Positions 32,372 through 41,655 of a DNA stretch of 64,000 nucleotides are shown one piece after another. The DNA is taken from contig NZ_FOKW01000002.1 of NCBI RefSeq assembly GCF_900112205.1, positions 434,001-498,000 on the forward strand. Direction: 5' to 3'. This stretch comes from Natronobacterium haloterrestre. Lineage in GTDB: Archaea > Halobacteriota > Halobacteria > Halobacteriales > Natrialbaceae. The notes under the pieces are model-generated. The model worked only from the letters and a program-made list of their open reading frames with translations. It ran no database searches and was not told where the DNA came from. Position 1 is the first letter of the stretch; every line of letters starts with the position of its first letter. The position numbers were made by a program, and so were the translations under genes.

Positions 32372-33190
32372 ATGACACAGGATACGACTACCAGCGAGGC
32401 GGTGAGTCTGTTGCAAGAACTCGGACTACAGGAGTACGAAGCACGATGTTTTCTGGCGTTGACGCAGCTTTCGAGCGGAACGGCCAAGGAGGTTCACGAG
32501 ATCTCCGAAGTGCCACGGACGCGGGTGTACGACGCCATTCGGGTCCTGGAATCGCAGGGGCTCGTCGAAGTCCAGCACTCGAGTCCCCAGCAGTACCGTG
32601 CGGTCAGTATCGCCGAGGCTACCCGGACCCTTCGTCAGAAATACTCCGACCGGATCGAAACGCTCGAGACGTATCTCGAGACGATCGAGCACCGCGAATC
32701 CGAGTCGGACAACGACCAGGTCCAGGAAGTGTGGTCGCTGGCGGGCAACGACGCGATCGATTCTCGAACGCTCGATCTCATCGACGACGCGGAGTCCGAG
32801 GTCGCACTGCTCGTCGTGGACGAAGCGCTCCTGTCGGACGCGCTCTTCGACCGACTCCACGACGCGGTGGAAGACGAGATCTCGATCGTACTCGGCGGGG
32901 AGACCGAAGAGATCACGTCGCGACTGGGGGCGGAACTCCCGAACGTCACCACGTTCGAGACCGGACTGGACTGGCTCACCGGGCCGTGGGCCGACCACGA
33001 AGTAGCGATCAGCCGGATCCTGCTCGTCGACCGGGAAACGCTGCTGATCGGCTCGTACTATCCGAAGAGTGCCGACGGCGCGGAGAGCGAGCAGGCAGTC
33101 TATGCCACCGGGCTCGAGAACGGAGTCGTCGTCCTTCTCCGTCGACTGATCTCGTCCGGATTGCCGGCGACCGGTGATCCGACGAAGTGA
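32372..33190 (+). CDS. TrmB-family transcriptional regulator
   Basis: This 272-residue protein has an N-terminal TrmB winged helix (LGLQEYEARCFLALTQLSSGTAKEV, then VPRTRVYDAIRVLESQGLVEVQ; residues about 15-75), a linking coiled coil and a C-terminal TrmB-like sensor region with WSLAGNDAI and LLVVDEALLSDALFDRL. TrmB proteins in haloarchaea respond to sugars or metabolites; this one has no adjacent sugar genes. The ATG at 32372 follows directly after a 12-base direct repeat. Confidence 0.9.
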   Translation: MTQDTTTSEAVSLLQELGLQEYEARCFLALTQLSSGTAKEVHEISEVPRTRVYDAIRVLESQGLVEVQHSSPQQYRAVSIAEATRTLRQKYSDRIETLETYLETIEHRESESDNDQVQEVWSLAGNDAIDSRTLDLIDDAESEVALLVVDEALLSDALFDRLHDAVEDEISIVLGGETEEITSRLGAELPNVTTFETGLDWLTGPWADHEVAISRILLVDRETLLIGSYYPKSADGAESEQAVYATGLENGVVVLLRRLISSGLPATGDPTK

Positions 33191-33404
33191 TACTGTCGGA
33201 CAGATGTCAATACGAAGTCGATGGTGAATTCGGCGTCGCCAACGGTGACGACGCCAGGGGAACGATCGGCTTCACGTAGTTCCGTCCAACAGTACGCGGG
33301 GAGTGGCGGACGTCTGCGATACGCAGTACGATCCACGGATCGAAGAAACGGTCCCCGGTCGTTCGAATCGCCGGACCGGGTCCGACGGCGGGACGACGGA
33401 ACGG

Positions 33405-33692
33405 TTACTGATTCGACTTCGAGATCCCGGTCCAGCTCCAGCCCGCGAGCGCGACCCAGATCAACACCAGCACGCCGAAGGCCGCCCACTGCTGGGTTTC
33501 GCTCTCGGCGACCGGCGCGAACACGCCGACGAGGCCGGTGGCCTGCAACATCGCGACGACGAGCAACACCAGCCCGAGGATGGAGACGGCGGCGATGCCG
33601 AGCCAGTTGCGTCCCATCCATTTGTTCCCTCGTTCCGCCTCCGTTCTGTCGGTCGTCGGCTTCTGCGTCGGTTCCTCGTCGGGACTGGACAT
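33405..33692 (-). CDS. Small two-helix membrane protein
   Basis: This 95-residue protein (ATG 33692) has a polar N-terminal 28 residues and two transmembrane helices (LGIAAVSILGLVLLVVAMLQ and WAAFGVLVLIWVALAGWSW). The longer open frame upstream is the shadow of the aminotransferase gene. Family unknown. It is 91 bp after the aminotransferase stop on the same strand. Confidence 0.7.
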   Translation of the reverse strand: MSSPDEEPTQKPTTDRTEAERGNKWMGRNWLGIAAVSILGLVLLVVAMLQATGLVGVFAPVAESETQQWAAFGVLVLIWVALAGWSWTGISKSNQ

Positions 33693-33783
33693 ACCCACAG
33701 GTATCGCCGTCGCGGGGGAAACGGTTCCACCTGCAGGTTCCGGCCGCGGCCGGGCACGGCCTCGGCGGTCACGTCTCCCCCGG

Positions 33784-34905
33784 TTACGCGAGGACGTCGG
33801 CGAGCACGTCCATCGTCCGTTCGACGCGATCGACACGTGCGTTGTGGCCCATGTGCCCGATCCGGAGGACGTCGTCCTCGAGGTCGCCCAGCCCCGTCGC
33901 GAGGACGACGTCGTGTTCCTCGCGCAGCGTTTCCTGTAGCTCGCGGGCGTTCCCGTCGACCTCGAGGGCGGTGACCGTCGGCGAGCAGTCGGCCTCGCTC
34001 TCGGGGTAGGTCTCGAGGCCCAGTTCGGCGGCGCGCTCCCGACAGACCCGGGCGGCCTCCTCGTGGCGGTCGAAGACCGAATCGAGCCCCTCCTCGAGCA
34101 GCAGATCGAGGGCGGCATCGAGCCCGTAGAGGTTCGCGGTCGCGTGCGAGTAGGGGAACCACTCGTCGTCGACCGCGGTCCGCCAGGGCTCGAGGTCCAG
34201 GTAGTACTCCGGGGTTTCGACGGCCTCGATGCGCTCCCAGGCCCGGTCGCTGATCGCACAGGTCGTCAGCCCCGGCGGCGCGCTGAAACACTTCTGGCTC
34301 GCGCCGAGGCAGACGTCGATCCGGTCGGTCGGCACGGGCGTCCCGCCGAGCGAGGAGACGGCGTCGACGACCGAGACGATGTCGTACTCGTCGAGCAGGT
34401 CCAGGATCGGCTCGAGGTCGTTGAGCGTTCCCGTCGGCGTCTCGCAGTGGACCATCGTCGCGACGTCGAACTCGATGCCCGCGTCGGCCGCGCGCTCGAT
34501 CGCGGTCGCGACCGCGTCCCGGTCGAGCGTCTCCCGCCACGGCCCCTCGCAGGTGACCGGCTCGCCCCCGTGGGCGTCGACGAAGTCGGCGAACCCGTCG
34601 CCGTAGAGCCCGTTCGAGAGACAGAGCACCGCATCGCCCTCCTCGACGAGCGAGGCGACCGCGGCCTCGAGGCCGAGGATGCCCTCGCCGGCCAGGACGG
34701 CCGCGTCCGACTCGACTCGGCCGTCGGCACCGTTCCGGCCCGCGCCGTAGACGGTCTCGAGTTTCTCGGTCAACTCGCGGTAGAAGTCGACGAACTCCGG
34801 TTCGACGTCGGGGTTCGGCATCGGTTCGGCCATCCGCTCGCGGACGGCGTCGGGGACCTCGGTCGGACCGGGGGTCATCCGGAATCGGTCGCGGTAGTCG
34901 CTCAT
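33784..34905 (-). CDS. Class V aminotransferase (alanine-glyoxylate/serine-pyruvate type)
   Basis: This 373-residue PLP enzyme starts MSDYRDRFRMTPGPTEVPDAVRERM (residues 10-15 MTPGPT motif). It has EGILGLEAAVASL, the GGEPVTCE region, an SVVDAVSSLGG motif with the PLP-ring Asp and the Schiff-base lysine in CLGASQKCFSAPPGL. The family transfers amino groups from alanine or serine to glyoxylate or pyruvate; haloarchaeal members are often named alanine-glyoxylate aminotransferase. Specificity cannot be set. The ATG at 34905 is preferred over 34932. Confidence 0.9.
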   Translation of the reverse strand: MSDYRDRFRMTPGPTEVPDAVRERMAEPMPNPDVEPEFVDFYRELTEKLETVYGAGRNGADGRVESDAAVLAGEGILGLEAAVASLVEEGDAVLCLSNGLYGDGFADFVDAHGGEPVTCEGPWRETLDRDAVATAIERAADAGIEFDVATMVHCETPTGTLNDLEPILDLLDEYDIVSVVDAVSSLGGTPVPTDRIDVCLGASQKCFSAPPGLTTCAISDRAWERIEAVETPEYYLDLEPWRTAVDDEWFPYSHATANLYGLDAALDLLLEEGLDSVFDRHEEAARVCRERAAELGLETYPESEADCSPTVTALEVDGNARELQETLREEHDVVLATGLGDLEDDVLRIGHMGHNARVDRVERTMDVLADVLA

Positions 34906-34971
34906 AGCGGTATCCGGGTTCCGTGGCGGCATAAATCCACGACACCGGCGGCCCCGTCGTCCGTACTTCCC

Positions 34972-35748
34972 CTACCGGATGGTGTCCGGGATCCGGTCGA
35001 TGACGTCCGTCGCGACGACGCCCGGCCCGTACTCGGCCGTCGCGAGTTCGCCGCTCTTGCCGAGGATCCAGGCCCCCAGCTCCGCCGCTTCCTCGCGGTC
35101 CATCCCCTGGCCCAGCAGGGAGGCGGTGATTCCCGCGAGCGTATCGCCCGTCCCCGCGACGGTCAGCGCCGACGTTCCCGTCGCGTTGTGCTGGCGGTCC
35201 CCGTCCGCGATGATCTCGTCCACGTCGCCGGTCAGCGTGATGACCGCGCCCGTCTCCTCCGTAACGGCCTCGAGCGAGCCGTAGGTTTCTTCGAGCGGAT
35301 CGTCCTCCGAGCCGCTTGGCGTGAGGACGGCGTTCGAGAGGTCGGCCTCGAGGGCGGGTTCGATCGCGAGCGCGTCGACGACGACGGGGAGGTCGACCGC
35401 GTCGATCGTCTCGCAGACAGCATCGGGTTCGGCGTCGACCAGCCCCGGCCCGATGACCAGCGCGTCGGCCCACGCGGCGACCTCGCGGGTGCGCTCGTGG
35501 GCCTCCGAGCCGAACCGCTCGCCGGGGTAGTAACTCGCCAGCAGGTTCGGCGAGTGGCCCGCGACGACGTCGTAGATCGGTTCCGCGACGAGCGTCCGGA
35601 CGTGATCCGAACCGGTACGAAGCGCGGCCCGGCCGACGAGCGCGGGCTGGTTCGGATAGTCGATGCTGCCGCCGACGACGGCAACGCGGCCGCTGTCGGC
35701 CCCCGAATCGTCGGACACGTTCGACAGCGTTCGCTGGAGGCGTCCCAT
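34972..35748 (-). CDS. nnrD: ADP/ATP-dependent NAD(P)H-hydrate dehydratase, stand-alone
   Basis: This 258-residue ribokinase-fold protein belongs to the YjeF C-terminal/carbohydrate-kinase family: GRVAVVGGSIDYPNQPALVGRAALRTG, ADALVIGPGL, VDALAIEP, LTPSGSEDD and the catalytic/nucleotide motif TVAGTGDTLAGITASLLGQG. It repairs hydrated NAD(P)H. Most archaeal homologues are fused to the epimerase domain; here only the dehydratase part is present. ATG 35748 (MGRLQRTLS) gives the expected N-terminus. It lies 66 bp ahead of the aminotransferase on the same strand. Confidence 0.85.
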   Translation of the reverse strand: MGRLQRTLSNVSDDSGADSGRVAVVGGSIDYPNQPALVGRAALRTGSDHVRTLVAEPIYDVVAGHSPNLLASYYPGERFGSEAHERTREVAAWADALVIGPGLVDAEPDAVCETIDAVDLPVVVDALAIEPALEADLSNAVLTPSGSEDDPLEETYGSLEAVTEETGAVITLTGDVDEIIADGDRQHNATGTSALTVAGTGDTLAGITASLLGQGMDREEAAELGAWILGKSGELATAEYGPGVVATDVIDRIPDTIR

Positions 35749-35856
35749 ACGTCCCGTCCAGAGGCGGGCCGTGTAGGGGTTCGGCAGGCGTGTTCCGGCG
35801 ACCGTACCGTCGCATGCCACGACAAAACATAGTACGTGGCCGTCGTAGGAACGCCC

Positions 35857-36492
35857 ATGACTGCCTTCGACGACAGAACCGACGCCGGCGAACGGCTCGC
35901 AGCGGAACTCGAGCGCCAGGGACTCGAGGCGGACGTCGTTCTCGGCATTCCCCGCGGGGCGTTACCCGTGGCGCGGCCCGTCGCGGACGCGCTCGGGGCC
36001 GACCTGGACGTCGTGGTCGCCCGGAAGATGGGCGCGCCGAACAACCCCGAACTCGCCCTCGGGGCCGTCGCCAGCGACGGCAGCGTCTGGTACAACGACG
36101 GTCTCGTCGATCGGCTGGACGTCTCCGAGACGTACCTCGAGGAGATCCGCGAGGAGGAGGCCGAGAACGCCCGCAAAAAGGCGGACCGGTACCGCGACAG
36201 GGAGGAGCTGCCGGACCTCGAGGGCGAGCGCGTGGTGGTCGTCGACGACGGGGTCGCGACCGGGGCGACGGCGAACGCCTGCCTTCGGCAGGTCCGGGAA
36301 GCGGATGCCGCGTTCGTCGCGCTGGCGGTCCCCGTCGGATCGCCGCGTTCGATCGCCGAACTCGAGGACGAAGCGGACGAGGTGATCGCGCTCAGGACGC
36401 CGGAGAACTTCCGGGCCGTCGGCCAGTTCTACCGGGACTTCGGCCAGGTGACCGACCAGGAGGCGATCGAGTACCTCGAGGGCGACGGCTAG
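35857..36492 (+). CDS. Phosphoribosyltransferase-domain protein
   Basis: This 211-residue type I PRTase fold shows VVLGIPRGALPVARPVADAL, a mid-protein DVVVARKMGAPNNPELALGAV and the PRPP loop VVVVDDGVATGATANACL. This pattern is that of the putative phosphoribosyltransferases common in archaea and actinobacteria, whose substrate is unknown; it is not a recognised purine or pyrimidine salvage enzyme. The start at 35857 is chosen over 35836 because the conserved DRTDAGERLAAELE opening begins near it. Confidence 0.87.
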   Translation: MTAFDDRTDAGERLAAELERQGLEADVVLGIPRGALPVARPVADALGADLDVVVARKMGAPNNPELALGAVASDGSVWYNDGLVDRLDVSETYLEEIREEEAENARKKADRYRDREELPDLEGERVVVVDDGVATGATANACLRQVREADAAFVALAVPVGSPRSIAELEDEADEVIALRTPENFRAVGQFYRDFGQVTDQEAIEYLEGDG

Positions 36493-36588
36493 CACCGCCG
36501 CTCGAGCGGTCGGAGAGGAGGAGGAGGGGGAGACGCGATGGTCGCCGAGGCGGGCGTCGGACGCGAACGGACCCGCACGGGACCGCGG

Positions 36589-36729
36589 TTATTCGATCGG
36601 TGTACCGCGGTTCCGCATTTCCGTTCCGCAATCCGGGCACTCTCCCGGCGCGACCGCGGTGACGACTGTGCCGCAGTTGAAACACTCGTAGGTCGATTCC
36701 TCGGTCGGATCGAGTTGCACGTCTTTCAT
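36589..36729 (-). CDS. Rubrerythrin-like zinc-ribbon miniprotein
   Basis: This 46-residue protein has CFNCG and CPDCG (MKDVQLDPTEESTYECF start; ends MRNRGTPIE), a rubredoxin-like metal site. Nearly identical short proteins are annotated rubrerythrin-like in many haloarchaea. An AT-rich stretch at 36750-36800 supplies the promoter (CTAAAT about 30 bases upstream). The longer frame to 36831 is unlikely. It could bind iron or zinc; role unknown. Confidence 0.85.
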   Translation of the reverse strand: MKDVQLDPTEESTYECFNCGTVVTAVAPGECPDCGTEMRNRGTPIE

Positions 36730-36830
36730 AGTGGATCGGGGGGCCGGCGACGGACGATTTAGGAATAATAGGGATATTAAGAATAGCGTGTTCGTCACAT
36801 AACTAGCCCCAGCGGAGGGAGCGGGGTTCA

Positions 36831-39728
36831 CTATTCAACCCCTCGTGCCGTCGCGGGAACGCCGAGTTCCTCGAACAGCATCGAGAAGAGCTTCCGCTGG
36901 ACGGTCCGGTTGTGGCGGTAAAACGCCGCCGGGGAGATGTCGAGCGCGTCCGCGATCTCCTCGCCGGACCGCTCGCGCGGCGACTCGAAGTAGCCGCCGT
37001 AGTAGGCGAGCTGGACGACCTCGAGTTGTCGGTCGGTCAGGCGCTCGAGCAGTTCCGACCGCAGGTCCCGTGGCGTCGACCGGTCGACGGTCCGCTTCGA
37101 TCGCAACTCGACGTCGTCGAACGCCGACGAGACGACGTCTGCGCTCCCCTTCGCGTCGACGCTGTCGGGGACGTCGACGACGACGTGGGCGCTGTCGGGG
37201 GTCGCCTCGACGCGGCGCAACACGGCTCCGTGATCGGCCAGTTGCAAGGCGAGAAACGGCGGGGAGAGTTCGAGGAGGACCGTTCCGCCGTCGCCCGCCT
37301 CGTCGGCCCCATCGCCGATCACCTGCACTCGGTCGACGGCGACGAGGTCCGCAGCGACCGTCGCCACCGCTTCGGCGGACGCGCCCTCGACGGTCGCAAA
37401 GACCGCGACCCCGTTCTCCCGCTGTCGGAGCCCACCGTCGAACGACAGCGTACAGTCCGCCTGTCGGGCGAGTCGCAGGAGGACGAAGCTCTCGTCGCGG
37501 ACGTCGAACTCGAGGCGGGTGCTCGCGTTCGACAGCAGCGCCCGCTTGCGTTCGACGGCCGCGATGGCGGAGGCGATGGTCTCGCCGAGTTCCTCGAGGA
37601 CGGTCCGGGTGACGTCGTCGAACGCGTCGGGCCGGTCGGCGTAGACGGTCAACACGCCGTAGGCGAACTCGTCGTAGGCGATCGGGACGCCGACGGCCGA
37701 CTGGTAGTCCCGCGTCAGCGCCTCGGAGCGCCAGGGGTGGTCCCGCAGGTCGTCGGCGACGTTGGGGACGACGGACACCTCGCCCGTCCGGGCCGTCCGC
37801 ACGGCCGGTTCGGTCGTCCCGTCGGACGGCGACAGCGAGACGCTGTCCAGGTAATCCCGGCCCCGGTCGGTACCCCCGTGAGCGCGGGCCTCGAGCGGGT
37901 CGCCGTCCGTGGCCGCGATCCAGGCGAACGAGAAGCGGTCGGCGGCCGTGAGCCGCTCGCAGACGGCGCGTTCGATCTCCTCGCGGGTCTCGGCCTCGAC
38001 CAGCGCGGCGTCGATCTCGCGGATGATCTCGTTGATCCGGTTGATCCGGCTGAGCTGGCGGTTCCGCCGCTTGAGCTCCCGGTCGCGCTCCCGCAGGGTC
38101 CGCTCGCGTTCGACGCGGTCGAGCGCGGCCTCGGCGGTCGCGGCCAGCAGGTCGGTCAGTTCCCGCGAGACGGGGTCGAACGCGCCGACGGCCGACGAGC
38201 CCGCGAGGAAGACGCCGTGATCGCCCAGCGGGACGAAGGCGGCGCTACGGAGGCCCGTCGTCGGGTCCGAGAGTTCGGACGCCTCGTGGAGGTCGTCGTA
38301 GAACCGGCTCTCGCCCTCGAGGAAGACCGCGCCCGCGACGCTGTCGTCGGTCGCCCGCCGGGTCGGCAGCGGGCCGTGCAGCGACTCGAGGGCCGGCGAA
38401 CCGGCGACCGGCTGCAGGCGGTTCTCGTCCGTGTCGAAGAGGTAGGCTCCCGTCGCCTCGCAGTCGAGGACGTCCGTCGCGTCCTCGACGACGACGTTCG
38501 CGATCTCGCGTTCGGTCTCGGCGTACAGCAGTTCCCGCGCGGTCCGGTGTAACGCGGTGAGCGCCTCCTCGCGGCGCTTACGCTCGGTGACGTCGCGACA
38601 GCTGTAGAGGGTCGTTCCGCCCTGGATCGAGACCTCGCGGACGTTGACCAGCAGCGTGTGCTCGCGACCGGCCCTGTCGGTCGCGGTACACTCGATGTTC
38701 GTGAGCACCCCCTCCTCGGCGAGTTCCTCGCGGTCGAAGAGGTCGGGGCCGAGCAGTTCCTCGATCGTCCCCATCTCGTAGATCTCCTCGTCGGTGTAGC
38801 CGAAGATGAAGTTGACGTTGGGGCAGACGTAGGTGAACGCCCCGTCGTCGTCCGTGATGAGGACGGTGTCGGTCATGTTGTTCAGCGTCACCCGGTGGAG
38901 CTCCTCGGACTCGCGCAACTCCGCCTCGAGTCGGGCGCGTTCGGTGACGTCGGTCGCTCGCGCGAGCAGTGAGGTGACCGTTCCCGACGCGTCACGGACG
39001 GGCCGGATCGTGATCTCGAGCCGCTGCGGGCCGCCGTCGGCCGCTTCAAGCGTCAGTTCGCGCGTTACGACCTCGCCAGCGGCGGCACGCTCGACGGCGT
39101 TTTCGACCGCGACCGAGCCGTCCTCGACGGGTTGCCACCGTTCGAGGTCGCGGAAGCGCCGCCCGCATACGCCGTCAGCACGCTCCGCCGACGCGAGGGC
39201 GGCCTCGTTGGCGCGTCGAACCCGACCGTCGGGCTCGAGGAGCCAGGCGGCGGTGTCGGGGTCGTCGAACACCGCCCGGAACCCGCGGGCGTCCTCGGTT
39301 CGTCGCCGCCGTTCGCGGGCGGTATCGATCGCGCGCTCGAGGGCCGCACGCAGCACCTCGCGGTCCCCGTCACCGTCCCTGTCACCGTCTCCGTCGCCGC
39401 TCCGGGGGACGTACTCCTCGACGCCGGCGGCGATCGCCGCGCTCGCGAGCGCCTCGTCGCCGTCCTCGGGCGCGAGGACGACCGGACAGTCCCGATCCGC
39501 GTCGCGGATCCGGTCGAGCAGGGCGAGCCCGCTCGCGTCCGGCAGTTCCTGAGGAGTCACCACGCACTCGACACGACGTTCGGCGACGGCCTCGAGCGCC
39601 TCGTCGGCCGTCCGAGCCACGAGCGGTTCGCCCGGTACGTCGTCCGCGGTGCCGAACTCCGCGGGGAACGCGCTCGCGCCCTCGGGATCGACGACCACCA
39701 CGACGTCGTCCGATCGTTCGCCAGCCAT
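36831..39728 (-). CDS. HTH-10 sensor-regulator with pseudo-receiver, PAS and GAF domains (Bat-like)
   Basis: This 965-residue protein has a receiver-like domain (1-110), two PAS domains (about 145-255 and 265-385), two GAF-type domains (about 390-540 and 570-725), a Bat-type beta-rich domain and a C-terminal HTH-10 motif with LTDRQLEVVQLAYYGGYFESPRERSGEEIADAL. The receiver lacks its phospho-Asp (CVVTPQELPD has Pro at the expected place), so it is probably not phosphorylated. The Gly/Asp repeat after it is a linker. It resembles bacterio-opsin activator relatives that sense light, oxygen or redox. It is transcribed separately from the rubrerythrin-like gene. Confidence 0.9.
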   Translation of the reverse strand: MAGERSDDVVVVVDPEGASAFPAEFGTADDVPGEPLVARTADEALEAVAERRVECVVTPQELPDASGLALLDRIRDADRDCPVVLAPEDGDEALASAAIAAGVEEYVPRSGDGDGDRDGDGDREVLRAALERAIDTARERRRRTEDARGFRAVFDDPDTAAWLLEPDGRVRRANEAALASAERADGVCGRRFRDLERWQPVEDGSVAVENAVERAAAGEVVTRELTLEAADGGPQRLEITIRPVRDASGTVTSLLARATDVTERARLEAELRESEELHRVTLNNMTDTVLITDDDGAFTYVCPNVNFIFGYTDEEIYEMGTIEELLGPDLFDREELAEEGVLTNIECTATDRAGREHTLLVNVREVSIQGGTTLYSCRDVTERKRREEALTALHRTARELLYAETEREIANVVVEDATDVLDCEATGAYLFDTDENRLQPVAGSPALESLHGPLPTRRATDDSVAGAVFLEGESRFYDDLHEASELSDPTTGLRSAAFVPLGDHGVFLAGSSAVGAFDPVSRELTDLLAATAEAALDRVERERTLRERDRELKRRNRQLSRINRINEIIREIDAALVEAETREEIERAVCERLTAADRFSFAWIAATDGDPLEARAHGGTDRGRDYLDSVSLSPSDGTTEPAVRTARTGEVSVVPNVADDLRDHPWRSEALTRDYQSAVGVPIAYDEFAYGVLTVYADRPDAFDDVTRTVLEELGETIASAIAAVERKRALLSNASTRLEFDVRDESFVLLRLARQADCTLSFDGGLRQRENGVAVFATVEGASAEAVATVAADLVAVDRVQVIGDGADEAGDGGTVLLELSPPFLALQLADHGAVLRRVEATPDSAHVVVDVPDSVDAKGSADVVSSAFDDVELRSKRTVDRSTPRDLRSELLERLTDRQLEVVQLAYYGGYFESPRERSGEEIADALDISPAAFYRHNRTVQRKLFSMLFEELGVPATARGVE

Positions 39729-39825
39729 TCGTTCCCAATACTATCCCGCGGTGATAGAACCCATCGGTTCGCCCCCCGACGACCGACACCCGTACTTCGC
39801 TCGAGGCCGTACCCCCGTCGAACGC

Positions 39826-40482
39826 ATGCGTGTCGCCACCACCGTCGACGACCGCGAACCCGCGGGCGTCGCAGCCGCGGTCCGCGACCACCCCGACGTG
39901 ACCGAGGTCGCCGTCGATCGGCTCTCGGCCGGCGACCTCGTGATCGGCTCCGTCGGCGTCGAGCGCAAGACCCCGCGCGACTACGTCTCGACGGCGATGG
40001 GGCGGTCCGGCCCCGCCCTCGAGGATCAGGTCGAACGGCTCGCCGCCGCCTACGATCACGCCTACGTCCTGGTGGAGGGCGAGTTCCGCGACTTCGAGAC
40101 GCTGCGAACGGGCGTCTCGCCCGCGTCGATCCGGGGGTCGATGGCCTCGATCACGGCCCGCCACGGAGTCCCGGTCGTCCCCTGTGGCGATCTGGACGGC
40201 CTCGTCGACTTCGCGGTTCGGCTCGGCCGCAAGCACGTGGAGGACCCCTCGAGTCGTCCCTTGCCGACTGGGGCCATCGCGAGCAGCCGCGAGCCGACGA
40301 CGAAACGAATGTACGGCTGCATCGAGGGGATCGGCCCACAGCTCGCGGCGACGCTGTACGAGCGGTATCCGACCGTCGAGGCGCTGCTCGAGGCCGATCT
40401 CGCCGAGCTCACGGAGATCGAGGGGATCGGCGAGACGCGGGCGCGGACGATCTACGCGGCGGTTCGCGACGACAGTACGTGA
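39826..40482 (+). CDS. ERCC4-type nuclease with helix-hairpin-helix domain
   Basis: This 218-residue protein joins an XPF/ERCC4 nuclease domain (TVDDREP start, VGVERKTPRDYV with the ERKxxxD catalytic motif, YVLVEGEF) to a C-terminal helix-hairpin-helix pair (CIEGIGPQLAATLYERYPTVEALL and IEGIGETRARTIYAAV). This is the nuclease half of archaeal Hef/XPF without the helicase. It probably cuts branched DNA near single-strand/double-strand junctions. The ATG at 39826 is chosen; the longer frame overlaps the divergent HTH-10 gene. Confidence 0.88.
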   Translation: MRVATTVDDREPAGVAAAVRDHPDVTEVAVDRLSAGDLVIGSVGVERKTPRDYVSTAMGRSGPALEDQVERLAAAYDHAYVLVEGEFRDFETLRTGVSPASIRGSMASITARHGVPVVPCGDLDGLVDFAVRLGRKHVEDPSSRPLPTGAIASSREPTTKRMYGCIEGIGPQLAATLYERYPTVEALLEADLAELTEIEGIGETRARTIYAAVRDDST

Positions 40483-40637
40483 TGGGAGTCGCGTCGGAGG
40501 TTGCTGCCCGCGTTTCGGAAACCGGCCACGGATCGTCGGATGGCTCGTGGCTCCCGTTCAGTACCGGGTCGATCCACGTCGGGACGTCCACGCGACCTCG
40601 AGCGGGACTTTACAGTCGGACGTCTAATCGGTAGACG

Positions 40638-41540
40638 ATGACGACAGGAGAGATCGACGAGCGGGTGGTCGACGCCCTCGCGTCGCTCGGTAATCGACAA
40701 CGGCTCGAAATACTGCTCGTGCTGGCCGAGCGCGAACGCAAACCCCGGAGTCAGGGGAATCACATGTCGTTTACGGAGCTGTACAACGCGGTCGATATCG
40801 GGAGTTCCTCGCAGTTCTCGTATCATCTCGAGCGACTCGTCGGCCAGTTCGTCGCGGAGGACGACGACGGCTACCGACTCACGTACGGCGGCGACAAGAT
40901 CGTTCGTGCGGTGCTTTCGGGGCTCTACGAGGGGACCACCGAGTTCGAGGACGAACCGGTCTCCGGTGCGTGCGTCTTCTGCGAGGAATCGGCCCTTCTC
41001 GCGACGCTCGAGGACGAACGGTTCGTCGTCCGCTGTGAGGCCTGTGAATCGCGGCTTCTGACCGACTTCTTCCCGCGGAGTCAGGCCAGGGAGCGGACGC
41101 CGCCCGAGATCGTCTCGAGTTTCGGCAGTCGAATATGGGGGTCGTACGTCATGATTCGGCGCAACGTCTGTCCCGAGTGTTACGGGCTGGTAGACACCGG
41201 CGTCGAGACCCACAGCCACGACGACCGTACGTACCATCTATCCGTCAGTACGTGTCGCGAATGCAACCTCGTACTCTCGTTCCCGGTCGAGGTACCCGCC
41301 GCGTTCCATCCCGAGACCGTCGGATACCTGTGGCGACACGGCGTGGAGTTGTTCGACCTGCCGCTGTGGGAGTTCTTCGAGTACGTCGTCTCGGGCCGCG
41401 TGACGAGCGAAATAGTCTCGCTCGAGCCGTTCGAGGGAATCGTCACGTTCGCGATGGGGGACGAGACGCTTCGGCTCGAGGTCGGCGGGACGGGCTCCGT
41501 CACGCCGGTAGAGCGAACTGGCTCAATGGAATTTGAGTAA
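40638..41540 (+). CDS. ArsR-like winged-helix regulator with zinc-binding domain
   Basis: This 300-residue protein begins with an ArsR-type winged helix (ALASLGNRQRLEILLVLAE, then FSYHLERLVGQFVAEDDDGYRLT; residues about 12-95). It continues with three Cys pairs (CVFCEE, CEACES, CPECYG) plus CREC, probably forming zinc ribbons, and a C-terminal beta-rich domain. The Cys-rich architecture is that of haloarchaeal DUF7351-like transcription factors. No target is visible, although the ABC transporter follows 115 bp later. Confidence 0.85.
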   Translation: MTTGEIDERVVDALASLGNRQRLEILLVLAERERKPRSQGNHMSFTELYNAVDIGSSSQFSYHLERLVGQFVAEDDDGYRLTYGGDKIVRAVLSGLYEGTTEFEDEPVSGACVFCEESALLATLEDERFVVRCEACESRLLTDFFPRSQARERTPPEIVSSFGSRIWGSYVMIRRNVCPECYGLVDTGVETHSHDDRTYHLSVSTCRECNLVLSFPVEVPAAFHPETVGYLWRHGVELFDLPLWEFFEYVVSGRVTSEIVSLEPFEGIVTFAMGDETLRLEVGGTGSVTPVERTGSMEFE

Positions 41541-41559
41541 CGACGCTGTCAATATGTAA

Positions 41560-41568
41560 TTTATATAA
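41560..41568 (+). promoter_or_regulatory. TATA box of the ABC transporter operon
   Basis: TTTATATAA lies 88-96 bases before the ABC ATPase ATG (41656) in a low-GC stretch. The predicted transcript start near 41590 gives a leader containing a 21-codon ORF (41604-41669) that overlaps the ATPase start, and a GGAGG just ahead of it. Confidence 0.6.
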
Positions 41569-41655
41569 CAATACTTATCGTGGATCGTGATCTAAAGGAA
41601 TCCATGTTCCGCGTACCGAAGCCACGGGAAACCGCGAAGCCACGGAGGGGCGACG

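Noticed and set aside
36912-38552. 546-codon plus-strand open frame
   Set aside because: It lies opposite the HTH-10 regulator, whose PAS, GAF and HTH motifs are certain. The shadow has no domains.
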